Below are positions 1 to 7,506 of a stretch of DNA of 52,833 nucleotides, piece after piece. The notes under the pieces were generated by a model. It did no database searches. It had not been told where the DNA came from and saw nothing but the letters and a program-made list of their open reading frames with translations. The stretch spans positions 1 to 52,833 of the forward strand of contig JAFUCN010000032.1 in the NCBI GenBank assembly GCA_017459665.1, read 5' to 3'. Within the stretch, counting starts at the first letter, position 1, and each line of letters opens with the position of its first letter. The position numbers were made by a program, and so were the translations under genes. The DNA comes from Methanobrevibacter sp. (lineage in GTDB: Archaea; Methanobacteriota; Methanobacteria; Methanobacteriales; Methanobacteriaceae).

Positions 1-2
1 CT

Positions 3-296
3 TATAAATTAACAACTCCAAGCTTTGTTATCAATGAATTGAAGGGTTTGAAACGAAATAATAAAGGAAAAATAAGGTTAAATGCAAATTTGGCTTTAAA
101 ATTAGCTAATTCTTCAAAAGTTGAAATAAAGGATATTTCATTACTTGAAAATGAAACTGTGGATGATGCGTTGCTTAGAGTTTCAGAAGTTTTAGCTACA
201 AATGACATTGAACTAAAAAATCGTGCAAAAGAAAAAGGCATTACTGTTGCCTACTTAAGACAAAAAAAATATATTGCTGTTGAAGGTAAAATATAA
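3..296 (+). CDS. PIN-domain protein, C-terminal part (5' end outside window)
   Basis: The reading frame is open from the first bases, so the start lies upstream of the window. The visible 97 residues contain a PIN-like pattern: a helix starting PSFVINELKGL, then a late acidic motif TNDIELKNRAKEKGI followed by VAYLRQ, which is how the last metal-binding Asp and the following strand look in PIN ribonucleases. In Methanobacteriales a PIN protein of the FCF1/VapC-like type sits just upstream of rpo7, between it and the aIF2 gamma gene. It probably acts as a cytoplasmic RNA endonuclease, perhaps in rRNA maturation; that role is inferred from family and context. It lies 36 bp before rpo7 and is probably co-transcribed. 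Confidence 0.75.
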   Translation, partial: YKLTTPSFVINELKGLKRNNKGKIRLNANLALKLANSSKVEIKDISLLENETVDDALLRVSEVLATNDIELKNRAKEKGITVAYLRQKKYIAVEGKI

Positions 297-332
297 TATT
301 AATTAAACTTATTAATAGAATGAGGGATTATT

Positions 333-911
333 TTGTATTACAAAACAAAAATTGAGGATACTGTAAGAATACCACCTTACAGATTTGAAAGTCCTCTTGA
401 AGAAGTCGCTATTCAAACTTTAAACGAAACTTACGAGGGTCGTTTAGATAAAAAACTCGGTTTACTTATCTGTGTTAACGAAATAATAGAAATTAGTGAA
501 GGCAGACTCATTATGGGTGATGGAGCTTCATATCATAATGTTGTCTTTGAAGCAATTTTCTTTAAACCTGAACAACATGAGATTTTCGATGGTGAAGTAA
601 TCGATATTGTTGATTACGGTGCCTTTGTGAGAATTGGACCTATGGATGGTCTTATACATGTTTCTCAAGTAACTGATGATTACATTAACTATGATGGTAA
701 AAGAGGAGCTTTGATTGCTAAAGAATCTAATAAGACTTTAGATGAAGGTGACTTAGTTAGAGCTAGAGCCGTCAGTGTTTCTATAAAAGACGAATCTACC
801 AACAATATTGAAAATAACAGGAATTCAAAGATTCCTCTCACTATGAGACAAACCAATTTAGGTAGATTTGAATGGATTGAAGAAGCTAAAGAAAAAAGTA
901 GGAATGGTTAA
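333..911 (+). CDS. rpo7: DNA-directed RNA polymerase subunit Rpo7 (RpoE', RPB7-like)
   Basis: At 192 residues it has the usual archaeal Rpo7 length. The N-terminal half is the RNP-like domain that docks on the polymerase core ([15 protein letters not shown]...). From about residue 82 an S1/OB RNA-binding domain follows, with the typical stretch [20 protein letters not shown] and LIHVSQV. With Rpo4 it forms the stalk that binds nascent RNA. The start is a TTG at 333, chosen because a GAGGG ribosome site lies about 6 bases upstream and the protein begins in register with homologues. It is followed after 2 bases by spt4, so the two are translationally coupled, as in other methanogens. Confidence 0.96.
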   Translation: MYYKTKIEDTVRIPPYRFESPLEEVAIQTLNETYEGRLDKKLGLLICVNEIIEISEGRLIMGDGASYHNVVFEAIFFKPEQHEIFDGEVIDIVDYGAFVRIGPMDGLIHVSQVTDDYINYDGKRGALIAKESNKTLDEGDLVRARAVSVSIKDESTNNIENNRNSKIPLTMRQTNLGRFEWIEEAKEKSRNG

Positions 912-913
912 GA

Positions 914-1090
914 ATGAAAGCTTGTACTGTTTGTAAAATGATTTCAAGTAAAGACCATTGTCCTAGTTGCGGAAATCCAACTTCTGACAATTGGAGTGGT
1001 CTTTTAATTATCACTGATCCGGAAGAATCTGAAATAGCTCGTGAATTGAATATTCAAATTCCTGGAGAATATTGTTTAAGAGTAAGATAG
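914..1090 (+). CDS. spt4: Transcription elongation factor Spt4 (RpoE'')
   Basis: This is a 58-residue zinc-ribbon protein with Cys4-x2-Cys7 and Cys16-x2-Cys19, then the Spt4 signature NWSGLLIITDPEESEIA. Archaeal Spt4 pairs with the NGN domain of Spt5 and tethers it to the RNA polymerase clamp as a processivity factor. The ATG at 914 lies 2 bases after the rpo7 stop, and the gene is followed 10 bases later by the DUF359 kinase. Length and gene order match the family exactly. Confidence 0.95.
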   Translation: MKACTVCKMISSKDHCPSCGNPTSDNWSGLLIITDPEESEIARELNIQIPGEYCLRVR

Positions 1091-1100
1091 AGGTTTTATT

Positions 1101-1610
1101 GTGTTACGTTTAGATGCAGAATTAAATAAGGACATAATTGCTGAACTTAAAAAGCCGTTAGGTAAATTATATCCTGACTTCGAAGATGCAATTGATGAAA
1201 TAAAGTCTTCTGAGTTTTTAATTTCTGTTGGTGATGCAACTTTTGCCAATCTTACAAAATATGAATTATACCCGAATATTGGTATAATTGACAACTTAAT
1301 TCAAAGAAAAAATCATGCTCATGAATTTATACATGCAGATAATATTCTAAAAGCCGACAATCCTGCCGGATGCATTACAGATGATCTATGGGAAACCATA
1401 GGCCACGCTCTTGAATTATCTAACAGTGGCGAATGTTATGTAATTGAAGTAGCAGGGGAAGAAGATCTTGCAGTTCTTCCTTGCATCTTGATGGCGAATC
1501 CGGAAACTACCATATTGTATGGTCAGCCAAATGAAGGTTTGGTGCTTTTGAATGTTTCTGATTTAAAAGATAAAGCTCAAATGCTTATTGACGGATTTAT
1601 TAAAGAATAA
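1101..1610 (+). CDS. GTP-dependent dephospho-CoA kinase (DUF359)
   Basis: This 169-residue protein belongs to the archaeal DUF359 family, which was shown in Thermococcus to phosphorylate dephospho-CoA using GTP, the last step of coenzyme A synthesis. Visible family features are the early LKKPLGKLYPD segment, the SVGDATFANL motif (about residues 42-51), the IIDNLIQRKN loop and the central VIEVAGEEDLAVLPCILMAN block, which carries the acidic residues typical of the family. The start is a GTG at 1101 after an AGAGG ribosome site. It sits inside the ribosomal/transcription operon between spt4 and rps24e, its usual place in Methanobacteriales. Confidence 0.93.
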   Translation: MLRLDAELNKDIIAELKKPLGKLYPDFEDAIDEIKSSEFLISVGDATFANLTKYELYPNIGIIDNLIQRKNHAHEFIHADNILKADNPAGCITDDLWETIGHALELSNSGECYVIEVAGEEDLAVLPCILMANPETTILYGQPNEGLVLLNVSDLKDKAQMLIDGFIKE

Positions 1611-1631
1611 AAATTAAATGAGGTTTTTATA

Positions 1632-1958
1632 ATGGAAATCGAATTCATTGAAGAAAAAGAAAATAAATTATTTAACAGAAAAGAAATTAAATTTTATGTT
1701 GATTATGATGGGGAAGCTACTCCCAAAGTATTAGACATTAAATCTAAATTAGTTGCTTTATTAAACACTAAAAAAGATTTGATTGTAGTCGACAATGTAC
1801 AACCTCACTACGGTGAACCTAAAGCATTAGGTTATGCTAAAGTTTACGATACTGTAGATGACTTAAAATACATTGAAACTAAACATGTTTTAGCTAAAAA
1901 CGAAGAACCTGAAGAAGAACCTGCTGAAGAAGAAGCTGAAGCAGAAGCAGAAGAATAG
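1632..1958 (+). CDS. rps24e: 30S ribosomal protein eS24
   Basis: The 108-residue product matches eS24: it begins with MEIEFIEEKENKLFNRKEIKF and contains VDNVQPHYGEPKALGYAKVYD, the conserved core that contacts 18S/16S rRNA. The last 17 residues are almost only Glu and Ala (EEPEEEPAEEEAEAEAEE), an acidic tail seen in several methanogen ribosomal proteins. The ATG follows a TGAGG ribosome site. It is 9 bases from rps27ae, and the two are an old archaeal pair. Confidence 0.97.
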   Translation: MEIEFIEEKENKLFNRKEIKFYVDYDGEATPKVLDIKSKLVALLNTKKDLIVVDNVQPHYGEPKALGYAKVYDTVDDLKYIETKHVLAKNEEPEEEPAEEEAEAEAEE

Positions 1959-1967
1959 GTGATTTTA

Positions 1968-2120
1968 ATGGTTAGAAAATCTGATTTATATGAAGTAGAT
2001 GGAGACAAAATTGTAAGGAAAAACCAAATTTGTCCTCGTTGTGGTGAAGGTGTATTCATGGCTGATCACGGTGACAGAGTTGCTTGTGGTAAATGCGGAT
2101 ACACTGAAATGAAAAAATAG
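1968..2120 (+). CDS. rps27ae: 30S ribosomal protein eS31 (S27ae)
   Basis: This is a 50-residue zinc-ribbon ribosomal protein. Cysteines at 22, 25, 40 and 43 (CPRCGEG...CGKCGY) form the zinc site, and the N-terminus [19 protein letters not shown] is characteristic. In eukaryotes this domain is fused to ubiquitin; the archaeal form stands alone. A TAGGTGATTTT ribosome site overlaps the end of rps24e. It is the last gene before a hairpin and T-tract terminator. Confidence 0.96.
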   Translation: MVRKSDLYEVDGDKIVRKNQICPRCGEGVFMADHGDRVACGKCGYTEMKK

Positions 2121-2150
2121 ATTTTTCAAATCTTTATTTTCTTTTTTTAT
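2119..2150 (+). terminator. Hairpin/T-tract terminator after rps27ae
   Basis: A 6-bp stem AGATTT / AAATCT with a 3-base loop starts at the stop codon of rps27ae and is followed by a run of seven T. Archaeal termination relies mainly on the T-run. It separates the ribosomal operon from argH, which lies only 68 bases on. Confidence 0.6.
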
Positions 2151-2188
2151 TTATTTTTATTTTAATTGTTTTTTAAGAAGGGATTTTT

Positions 2189-3610
2189 TTGGATAATATT
2201 AGAAATGGTCGTTTTAAGACTGGAATGACTGATGAAGCAGCCGAATATACTTCATCTTTTGAAGCTGACAAATATCTCTTTGAAGCAGATATTAAAACTA
2301 ATTTTGCACACACCTCCATGTTAAAGCATGAAGGTATTGTAGATGCTGAAATTGCTGATAAAATCTTATGCGCTCTTGATGAACTTAAAGAGGAAGGTTT
2401 TGATGCATTGGTCTTTGATCCGTCCGTTGAGGATGTTCACATGGCTATCGAAAATTATGTGACTTCCAAAATCGGTCCTGAAGCAGGTTTCATGCACACT
2501 GCCAAATCACGTAATGACCAGGTTGCATGTGATGTGAGATTGGTTTTAAGGGAAATGATTGAAGAAATCCAGATTGGAATTTTGCAGTTCATGGAAGGCT
2601 TAGTTGAAATGGCCGGTGAACACTTGAATGATGTTTTCATTGGTTTTACACACCTGCAGCATGCCCAGCCGATTACAATAGCTCATCATTTGATGGCTCA
2701 TGTACAGGCTTTGAAAAGGGATTATGAGCGTTTGGCTGATACTTACAAACGTGTAAACCTAAATCCTTTAGGTTCAGCAGCAATGGCTACAACAAGTTTT
2801 CCAATAAACAGGCAACTGACAACTGATTTGCTTGGATTTGATGCATATCTTGAAAATTCCATGGATGGAGTTTCTGCAAGGGATTTCATTTCCGAAACAG
2901 TCTTTGATTTGGTGGCACTTTCATCAACTCTTGCCAAAATCTGTGAAGAATTGGTATTGTGGAGTACCTATGAATTTGGTGTTATTGAGATGGCCGATGA
3001 ATATTCATCAACCTCTTCTATTATGCCTCAAAAGAAAAATCCTGATGTGGCTGAACTTGCAAGAGGAAAAACAAGTATAGCTACCGGTGAGTTGATTACA
3101 ATTTTAACCATTTTAAAGGCAATCCCATACACTTACAACAGGGATTTGCAGGAAATCACTCCTCATTTGTGGAATGCTGTTAATGTAACTCGTGACACAT
3201 TATCAATTGTAACCAAAATGATGCTTTCTGTTGAGTTTAAAACTGAAAGATGCAGAGAGCTTGCAGGCAAAAACTTTGCAACTGCAACTGATCTTGCAGA
3301 TATTATGGTTCGTGAAAAGCAGATTCCATTCAGAACCGCTCACAAAATCGTTGGAAGAATTGTCAATGAGGCTACAGCCAATAACATGGCTGAAGAGGAC
3401 ATTACCTCAAAATTCATTGATGACATTGCAGTGGAACTTGGATTTGATGAGTTGAATTTGGCTGATGATTTAATCCAAAGGGCATTGAATCCTGCTGAAA
3501 ACGTAAGAATCAGAGCTGTTCCTGGTGGTCCTGCACCTGAAATGGTTGAAATTGCACGTGATAATATTAAAGTTTTCTTGAACGAAGAGTTTGAGAAAAA
3601 GGGAATTTAA
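2189..3610 (+). CDS. argH: Argininosuccinate lyase
   Basis: This 473-residue enzyme of the fumarase/aspartase superfamily cleaves argininosuccinate to arginine and fumarate in the last step of arginine synthesis. The superfamily signature [18 protein letters not shown] lies at about residues 277-294 and carries the flexible catalytic Ser loop. Other conserved blocks are [21 protein letters not shown] and [12 protein letters not shown], the last with the general acid His. The start is TTG at 2189 after an AAGAAGGG ribosome site; no in-frame ATG gives a better N-terminus. argH follows rps27ae in related methanogens. A T-rich tail follows the stop. Confidence 0.97.
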   Translation: MDNIRNGRFKTGMTDEAAEYTSSFEADKYLFEADIKTNFAHTSMLKHEGIVDAEIADKILCALDELKEEGFDALVFDPSVEDVHMAIENYVTSKIGPEAGFMHTAKSRNDQVACDVRLVLREMIEEIQIGILQFMEGLVEMAGEHLNDVFIGFTHLQHAQPITIAHHLMAHVQALKRDYERLADTYKRVNLNPLGSAAMATTSFPINRQLTTDLLGFDAYLENSMDGVSARDFISETVFDLVALSSTLAKICEELVLWSTYEFGVIEMADEYSSTSSIMPQKKNPDVAELARGKTSIATGELITILTILKAIPYTYNRDLQEITPHLWNAVNVTRDTLSIVTKMMLSVEFKTERCRELAGKNFATATDLADIMVREKQIPFRTAHKIVGRIVNEATANNMAEEDITSKFIDDIAVELGFDELNLADDLIQRALNPAENVRIRAVPGGPAPEMVEIARDNIKVFLNEEFEKKGI

Positions 3611-3643
3611 ATAATTCCTATATTTTTTTTAATTTAAAATTAT

Positions 3644-3659
3644 TTTAGGTATACCTAAA
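3644..3659. promoter_or_regulatory. Perfect 16-bp palindromic operator next to a TATA box
   Basis: TTTAGGTATACCTAAA is a perfect inverted repeat lying directly upstream of the TATA-like sequence at 3661-3668, where it would cover the TFB recognition element. Sites of this shape (TTAGG...CCTAA) are typical of DtxR-family metal repressors; assigning it to that family is an inference. No protein gene follows on the plus strand, which points to the candidate RNA at 3690-3836 as the target. Confidence 0.5.
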
Positions 3660-3660
3660 C

Positions 3661-3668
3661 TTTATATA
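3661..3668 (+). promoter_or_regulatory. TATA box of the candidate small RNA
   Basis: TTTATATA sits 1 base after the 16-bp palindrome. A transcript would begin about 25 bases downstream, near 3690, in a stretch with no plus-strand reading frame. Confidence 0.4.
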
Positions 3669-3689
3669 CTTTCAAGGACAATATAATAA

Positions 3690-3836
3690 TTGTTGAAATA
3701 ATCTTTTGGTTATTGAAACATGATTGTGTAGGGTATTTTTTAGAAAAACTTATTTAATATTCCTCAATGAATTCAATAAGTAAAGCTCAGCTTCTATTTT
3801 ATACCCTAACACTAATCATATGAATCTGATTTTTTA
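3690..3836 (+). ncRNA. Candidate structured small RNA (novel)
   Basis: This gene-free stretch can fold into a long hairpin. Its outer stem pairs 3720-3736 (ATGATTGTGTAGGGTAT) with 3801-3819 (ATACCCTAACACTAATCAT), about 17 pairs with two small bulges. An inner stem pairs ACTTATT (3748-3754) with AATAAGT (3775-3781). A T-run at 3830-3835 would end a plus-strand transcript started from the TATA box at 3661. I do not recognise the family: it is not RNase P, SRP or tRNA, and it lacks clear C/D boxes. It could instead be a terminator structure for the minus-strand operon or a small inverted-repeat element. Confidence 0.4.
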
Positions 3837-3844
3837 AAAATAAA

Positions 3845-4030
3845 TTATTCACTATTTTCTTCTTTTAAGGATTCCAGATAGCTTTCATGAATCTCATCTG
3901 CTAAATCCTGGTTTCCTTCAATGATTGGACCGGTATAATCACAGTCATAGCAAATCCACTGGGACCAGTTCTGAGGTATAATCCATTTTACTTTTCTAGA
4001 TCCGCATCTTGGACAAATTTTAAACATCAT
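3845..4030 (-). CDS. Small zinc-ribbon protein
   Basis: The 61-residue product has Cys6-x2-Cys9 and Cys27-x2-Cys30 spaced as in a zinc ribbon (CPRCGSRKVKW...WICYDCDYTG) and then an acidic helical tail. Proteins of this type are widespread in methanogens, but their role is unknown. It is the last gene of a minus-strand cluster, 40 bases after the PP-loop ATPase, and could be co-transcribed with it. Two adjacent ATG codons (4030 and 4027) are possible starts, and neither has a strong ribosome site. Confidence 0.75.
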   Translation of the reverse strand: MMFKICPRCGSRKVKWIIPQNWSQWICYDCDYTGPIIEGNQDLADEIHESYLESLKEENSE

Positions 4031-4070
4031 ATTATCTACTTTTAATTTCTAGCTATTAAACTTTTGGTAA

Positions 4071-5084
4071 CTATTTGGTTTTGTAAAAACTCCAAATCAG
4101 GTCAAGCGCCTCGCCGGGTTCAAGTGCACCTGAACGTGTTTCCCTAAGTATTCGTTGTATGGAAAATTTCTTCATATGTGGGAATTTTTTGTGAACCTCA
4201 TATAACAGCGGACAGCCAAATCCTTTAAATGTTTTTAAATCATAGTTTCTGATTAAGGATTTTATCTCTTGTTTGCCAACAATTAAACTTGCTGGAAGGT
4301 TCAAGCGATATAATGAATCTTCCTGTAAATTTATGCATTGACTGCCAGTTGCAAGCATATCACCAAATATTATTATTGGTATTTCTCTTGATTTTGCATA
4401 TTCCTTCACAACTTCGGAAGTGTTTTTAGAACATCGTCCACATGGATGAACATTGCCTGTAAATGAGTTGTCTATAACTTCAGAATAGTCAACCTCAATA
4501 TACTCATGAGGAATATCAAGTGATTCGGTTATGAGTTTAATGTTCTGCTTAAACTGATTAGGCAAAATTATAGTTCCGGGATCTGCTGTAACGGCAATCG
4601 GATTGAAACCTAACTTTTTGGCTAAAATAAGTGAAAAGCTACTGTCAACACCTCCTGAAAGTGCAACGACAGCCTCAACATTTTTAGACTCTTCGAAAGT
4701 ATTTTCATTAAAGAAAGTATCAAAGTTAAAACTGTAAATGTTTTCAAGTTTGTTTTCAATGGCTTTTTCGAGGTTTTTCAAACCGACTGAATCCATATCC
4801 ACATTTGAAACAGTTTTTTTGGATAATTTCAGTTTATATTCCTTGTTTAGAAAGTCCCCATATGATTCAACGTGAATGCTGTTTAAACCCAATTTTTCTT
4901 TGAGTTTTCCGACTACCCAACCGCCTTTGCCTATAATTGCTGACTTGTCAGGTCTGTCTTCGGTTATAATCCATAACTCGTTGTCCTTAAAGTAAATTTC
5001 TTCGATAAAGATTTTTACTTCTTCATGACCTATTTCACGTCTTATGGTGTTGACTTCTTCTAAAATGAATTCTTTTGTATACAT
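4071..5084 (-). CDS. PP-loop ATP-pyrophosphatase with N-terminal KH-like domain
   Basis: At 337 residues this is an adenine-nucleotide alpha-hydrolase-type enzyme. The PP-loop SGGVDSS lies at about residues 141-147 and binds ATP for substrate adenylation, as in tRNA thiolation enzymes (ThiI, TtuA/Ncs6). The N-terminal region holds a KH-type GxxG loop (IIGKGG, residues 50-55), which suggests RNA binding. HPCGRC at about 213-218 supplies a cysteine pair for sulfur or a cluster. I infer a role in tRNA or other RNA modification; the substrate cannot be read from sequence. Its ATG abuts the stop of the NmrA-like gene, so the two are translationally coupled. Confidence 0.8.
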   Translation of the reverse strand: MYTKEFILEEVNTIRREIGHEEVKIFIEEIYFKDNELWIITEDRPDKSAIIGKGGWVVGKLKEKLGLNSIHVESYGDFLNKEYKLKLSKKTVSNVDMDSVGLKNLEKAIENKLENIYSFNFDTFFNENTFEESKNVEAVVALSGGVDSSFSLILAKKLGFNPIAVTADPGTIILPNQFKQNIKLITESLDIPHEYIEVDYSEVIDNSFTGNVHPCGRCSKNTSEVVKEYAKSREIPIIIFGDMLATGSQCINLQEDSLYRLNLPASLIVGKQEIKSLIRNYDLKTFKGFGCPLLYEVHKKFPHMKKFSIQRILRETRSGALEPGEALDLIWSFYKTK

Positions 5085-5681
5085 TTAACTCATATCTTTT
5101 GTAATTGAGATGCTTTCACGTGAGTAAAGTTCAGGTCTTTTGATAATGTCTAAAACTACTTTTTCAATTGATTTTGCATTTGAAACGTAACCTTTTGCTG
5201 CTTCTCCCTTTTCAGTAATTGTATAATCATCTTCATCCTGATATGCAATGTAGCCAAGTCTTAAGATAGTATAGTCAAGGGAACTGTCTTCAAGAATATC
5301 AACGGCGTTTCTGTGAACTCTTTGTTCCGGTTCGTTGTCCAGGTTGAACTCGTCTCCGTTTCCTTCTGGAAGTTCATTGTATATTCCAACAACGCTCATG
5401 AAAATCAGCCTTTTGACGTCCAGTTCAACAAGGTTACGTGCAATGGCAACTTGATCAGGGCCTGAAACTGCACATAATATGATGTCCTGATTTTCCAATG
5501 CTTTTTTAAGGTCTTTTTGATTTGTTGCGTCTATGCTTTTTGCAGTGACTCTGTGGCTGTTTTCATATAGATTTTCAGCAGTTTTGGAAATTGCTGTTAT
5601 CTGATAATTTGGAAATGAAAGCAGTTTGGCTGTAAACAATCTTCCGAAATTCCCAGTTGCTCCAATTATTGCGATATTCAT
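5085..5681 (-). CDS. NmrA/HSCARG-like NAD(P)-binding protein
   Basis: This 198-residue atypical short-chain dehydrogenase has the N-terminal nucleotide loop GATGNFGR (residues 7-14), then IDATNQKDLKKAL, ILCAVSG, and LIFMSVVGIY. There is no Tyr-x3-Lys catalytic pair in the usual place, as in NmrA/HSCARG sensors that read NADPH/NADP rather than catalyse. Late sequence DYTILRLGYIAYQDEDDYTITEKGE fits that family. It follows the MarR gene by 42 bases after an AGGTGA ribosome site, so a redox-linked regulatory role is plausible but unproved. Confidence 0.8.
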   Translation of the reverse strand: MNIAIIGATGNFGRLFTAKLLSFPNYQITAISKTAENLYENSHRVTAKSIDATNQKDLKKALENQDIILCAVSGPDQVAIARNLVELDVKRLIFMSVVGIYNELPEGNGDEFNLDNEPEQRVHRNAVDILEDSSLDYTILRLGYIAYQDEDDYTITEKGEAAKGYVSNAKSIEKVVLDIIKRPELYSRESISITKDMS

Positions 5682-5723
5682 TATTTCACCTATTAGTATC
5701 TTAGTTTTTGTTTCAATTATATA

Positions 5724-6167
5724 TTACTCTTCCACAAGTTTGAATAATAATCTTTTGACTGTCTTTATTTCATCATCACTTAATTTTGATGTAACTTTTG
5801 TTTCCCATCCGTTAATCAGTCCGATTAGCTCATCAGTTTTCTTGAGTCCTTCTGGTGTGAGTTCAACTATTTTCTGGCGTCTGTTTTCAGGATCTTCAAT
5901 ACGGGTTATGTATCCTTTATCTTCGAATTTCCTTAAAATCTTTGCAGTATAACCTTCACTTACCTTAAACAGTTCAACCAATTCTTTTTGTGTTGTTTTG
6001 TCCTTTAATCTTATTCTAACAAGAAATGTGAATTCATTTTCACTAATGTCCTCATCATTTAGGGACTCTGTAATGTGTTTTCCAAAATCAGACACCATCT
6101 CTTCAACATATTGATAGATAAATATGTTTTCTTCGTTTCCTTTCTTAAAGTTGCCTGGACGAGTCAA
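5724..6167 (-). CDS. MarR-family transcriptional regulator
   Basis: At 147 residues it has the MarR winged-helix layout: recognition region TTQKELVELFKVSEGYTAKILRKFEDKGYI, then the wing with RIEDPENRRQKIVELTPEGLK, whose DxxDxR-like Arg/Asp residues are diagnostic. The start is TTG at 6167 behind an AAGGTGAT ribosome site. It is divergent from the aldo/keto reductase at 6286, and the shared 110-bp gap holds a palindrome (6226-6242) and a second CTCTTTCC half-site. It probably controls itself and the reductase. Confidence 0.9.
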   Translation of the reverse strand: MTRPGNFKKGNEENIFIYQYVEEMVSDFGKHITESLNDEDISENEFTFLVRIRLKDKTTQKELVELFKVSEGYTAKILRKFEDKGYITRIEDPENRRQKIVELTPEGLKKTDELIGLINGWETKVTSKLSDDEIKTVKRLLFKLVEE

Positions 6168-6225
6168 AATATCACCTTGCTATTATTTTGATTGACATAT
6201 AATATAACTCTTTCCCATAATCAAC

Positions 6226-6242
6226 TCTTTCCATTGGAAAGA
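6226..6242. promoter_or_regulatory. MarR-type operator between divergent promoters
   Basis: TCTTTCCATTGGAAAGA is an inverted repeat with 8-bp arms round a single T. It overlaps the TFB element just upstream of the TATA sequence TTTATATA (6243-6250) of the reductase gene. A second half-site, ACTCTTTCC, lies at 6207-6215 next to the leftward TATA sequence (about 6195-6206). Binding by the adjacent MarR protein is inferred. Confidence 0.55.
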
Positions 6243-6285
6243 TTTATATATTGCTAATTCCAAACTATTATCCAAGGTGAAAATC

Positions 6286-7125
6286 ATGGAATATAAAACT
6301 TTATCAAACGGTGTAGAAATTCCACAATTAGGATTCGGTGTATTTCAAATACCTCCAGAACAAACAAAAGACGTAGTAAAAAAAGCAATTGAAGTAGGCT
6401 ACAGACACTTCGATACAGCACAAGCATACTTCAATGAAGCAGAAATAGGTGAAGCAATAAAAGAATCAGGAATTGCAAGGGAAGAATTGTTCCTGACCAC
6501 AAAAGTATGGGTTTCATCATACGGTTACGAAGAAACCAAAAAAGCATTCCAGGAATCATTAGATAAATTAGGAACCGATTATATTGATTTGTACTTATTG
6601 CATCAATGCATGGGTGATGTATACTCAACATGGAGAGCTGTTGAAGACTTGTACAAAGAAGGAAAAATCAAAGCCATTGGAGTATGCAACTTCACACAGG
6701 GACGTTTCACAGATTTGTCACTAAATGCTGAAATCCCACCGATGGTAAACCAGATTGAAGTAAATCCATTCTATCAACAGGAAGGAACTGAAGACTTCCA
6801 CAATGAATTTGGTGCAGTAGTTGAAGCATGGGGACCTTTAGCTGAAGGAAAAGACGGAATATTTACTAATCCAATTCTTGTTGAAATAGGTGAAAAATAT
6901 GGAAAATCAGCAGCACAGGTAATTTTAAGATGGTTGCTTCAAAGAGGAATCGTAGTTTTCCCAAAATCAACAAAAGAATCAAGAATGATTGAAAACAAAG
7001 ACCTCTTTGATTTTGAATTGACTGATGAGGATATGGAAAAAATCAAGGAACTTGAAACCGGCGTTCCGATTGTTGAAGTGGACAATCCGGAATTCATCAA
7101 ATTCGTTATAAGCTCAATAGCTTAA
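6286..7125 (+). CDS. Aldo/keto reductase
   Basis: The 279-residue product is a single-domain AKR (beta/alpha barrel, NADPH-dependent carbonyl reduction). The catalytic set is visible: Asp43 and Tyr48 in GYRHFDTAQAYFNEAEIG, Lys in LTTKVW, and His in YLLHQ. The cofactor segment FPKSTKESRMIEN is near the C-terminus. An upstream in-frame GTG at 6277 is really part of the AAGGTGA ribosome site, so I start at the ATG at 6286. It is divergent from the MarR gene and has its own strong TATA box and terminator. The substrate is unknown. Confidence 0.93.
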   Translation: MEYKTLSNGVEIPQLGFGVFQIPPEQTKDVVKKAIEVGYRHFDTAQAYFNEAEIGEAIKESGIAREELFLTTKVWVSSYGYEETKKAFQESLDKLGTDYIDLYLLHQCMGDVYSTWRAVEDLYKEGKIKAIGVCNFTQGRFTDLSLNAEIPPMVNQIEVNPFYQQEGTEDFHNEFGAVVEAWGPLAEGKDGIFTNPILVEIGEKYGKSAAQVILRWLLQRGIVVFPKSTKESRMIENKDLFDFELTDEDMEKIKELETGVPIVEVDNPEFIKFVISSIA

Positions 7126-7128
7126 ACA

Positions 7129-7157
7129 GGGTAATCTTTTACCCATACTTTTTTTTA
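7129..7157 (+). terminator. Terminator after the aldo/keto reductase
   Basis: A perfect 6-bp stem GGGTAA / TTACCC with a TCTT loop is followed within 4 bases by nine T's in a row. Confidence 0.75.
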
Positions 7158-7267
7158 TCTAAATAATGCAAAAATACATTAACTTCTATAAGTTAGGGAT
7201 GAATTTCACTAAAGGAGATTACATAACAAATGCTCTCTGATGAACTTTAAATATCAAAAAAACTAAA

Positions 7268-7500
7268 AATTATAAATAGCAATGAACAAGTTTAATAAGA
7301 CTTTTTTTTCAACGATAACCAAGTTAAAAAAAAGAAAATAACATTAACGCTTGTAAAAAAAATTGCAAAAACCGTTGGGGCGACGGTGCAGTAAAAATTT
7401 CCAAAAAAAAACTATATTTTTTTGGTTTGCGAATCCCCTTCTTCTACAAGATGGGGAGGTTCAATTTAAACTATAAATCTAATTTTAAATATTTTTAGGG
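7268..7500 (+). promoter_or_regulatory. Long structured leader (or separate RNA) before the Fe-S aldo/keto reductase
   Basis: A TATA-like sequence at 7268-7277 (AATTATAAAT) would start RNA near 7295, about 210 bases before the next gene. The leader has three consecutive hairpins: ACCGT/ACGGT (7371-7387), CCAAAAAAA/TTTTTTTGG (7401-7425) and CCCCTTCTT/AAGATGGGG (7435-7456, one mismatch, CTAC loop). No reading frame is present. A cis-acting riboswitch or an independent small RNA are both possible; I recognise no known class. Confidence 0.4.
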
Positions 7501-7506
7501 GATTTT

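Noticed and set aside
6277..6285. GTG start for the aldo/keto reductase three codons upstream
   Set aside because: The GTG is part of the AAGGTGA ribosome site of the ATG at 6286.
7195..7250. Possible C/D-box guide RNA (GATGA near 7197 and CTGATGA near 7239)
   Set aside because: The second D box and proper spacing are missing; AT-rich sequence makes such words common.
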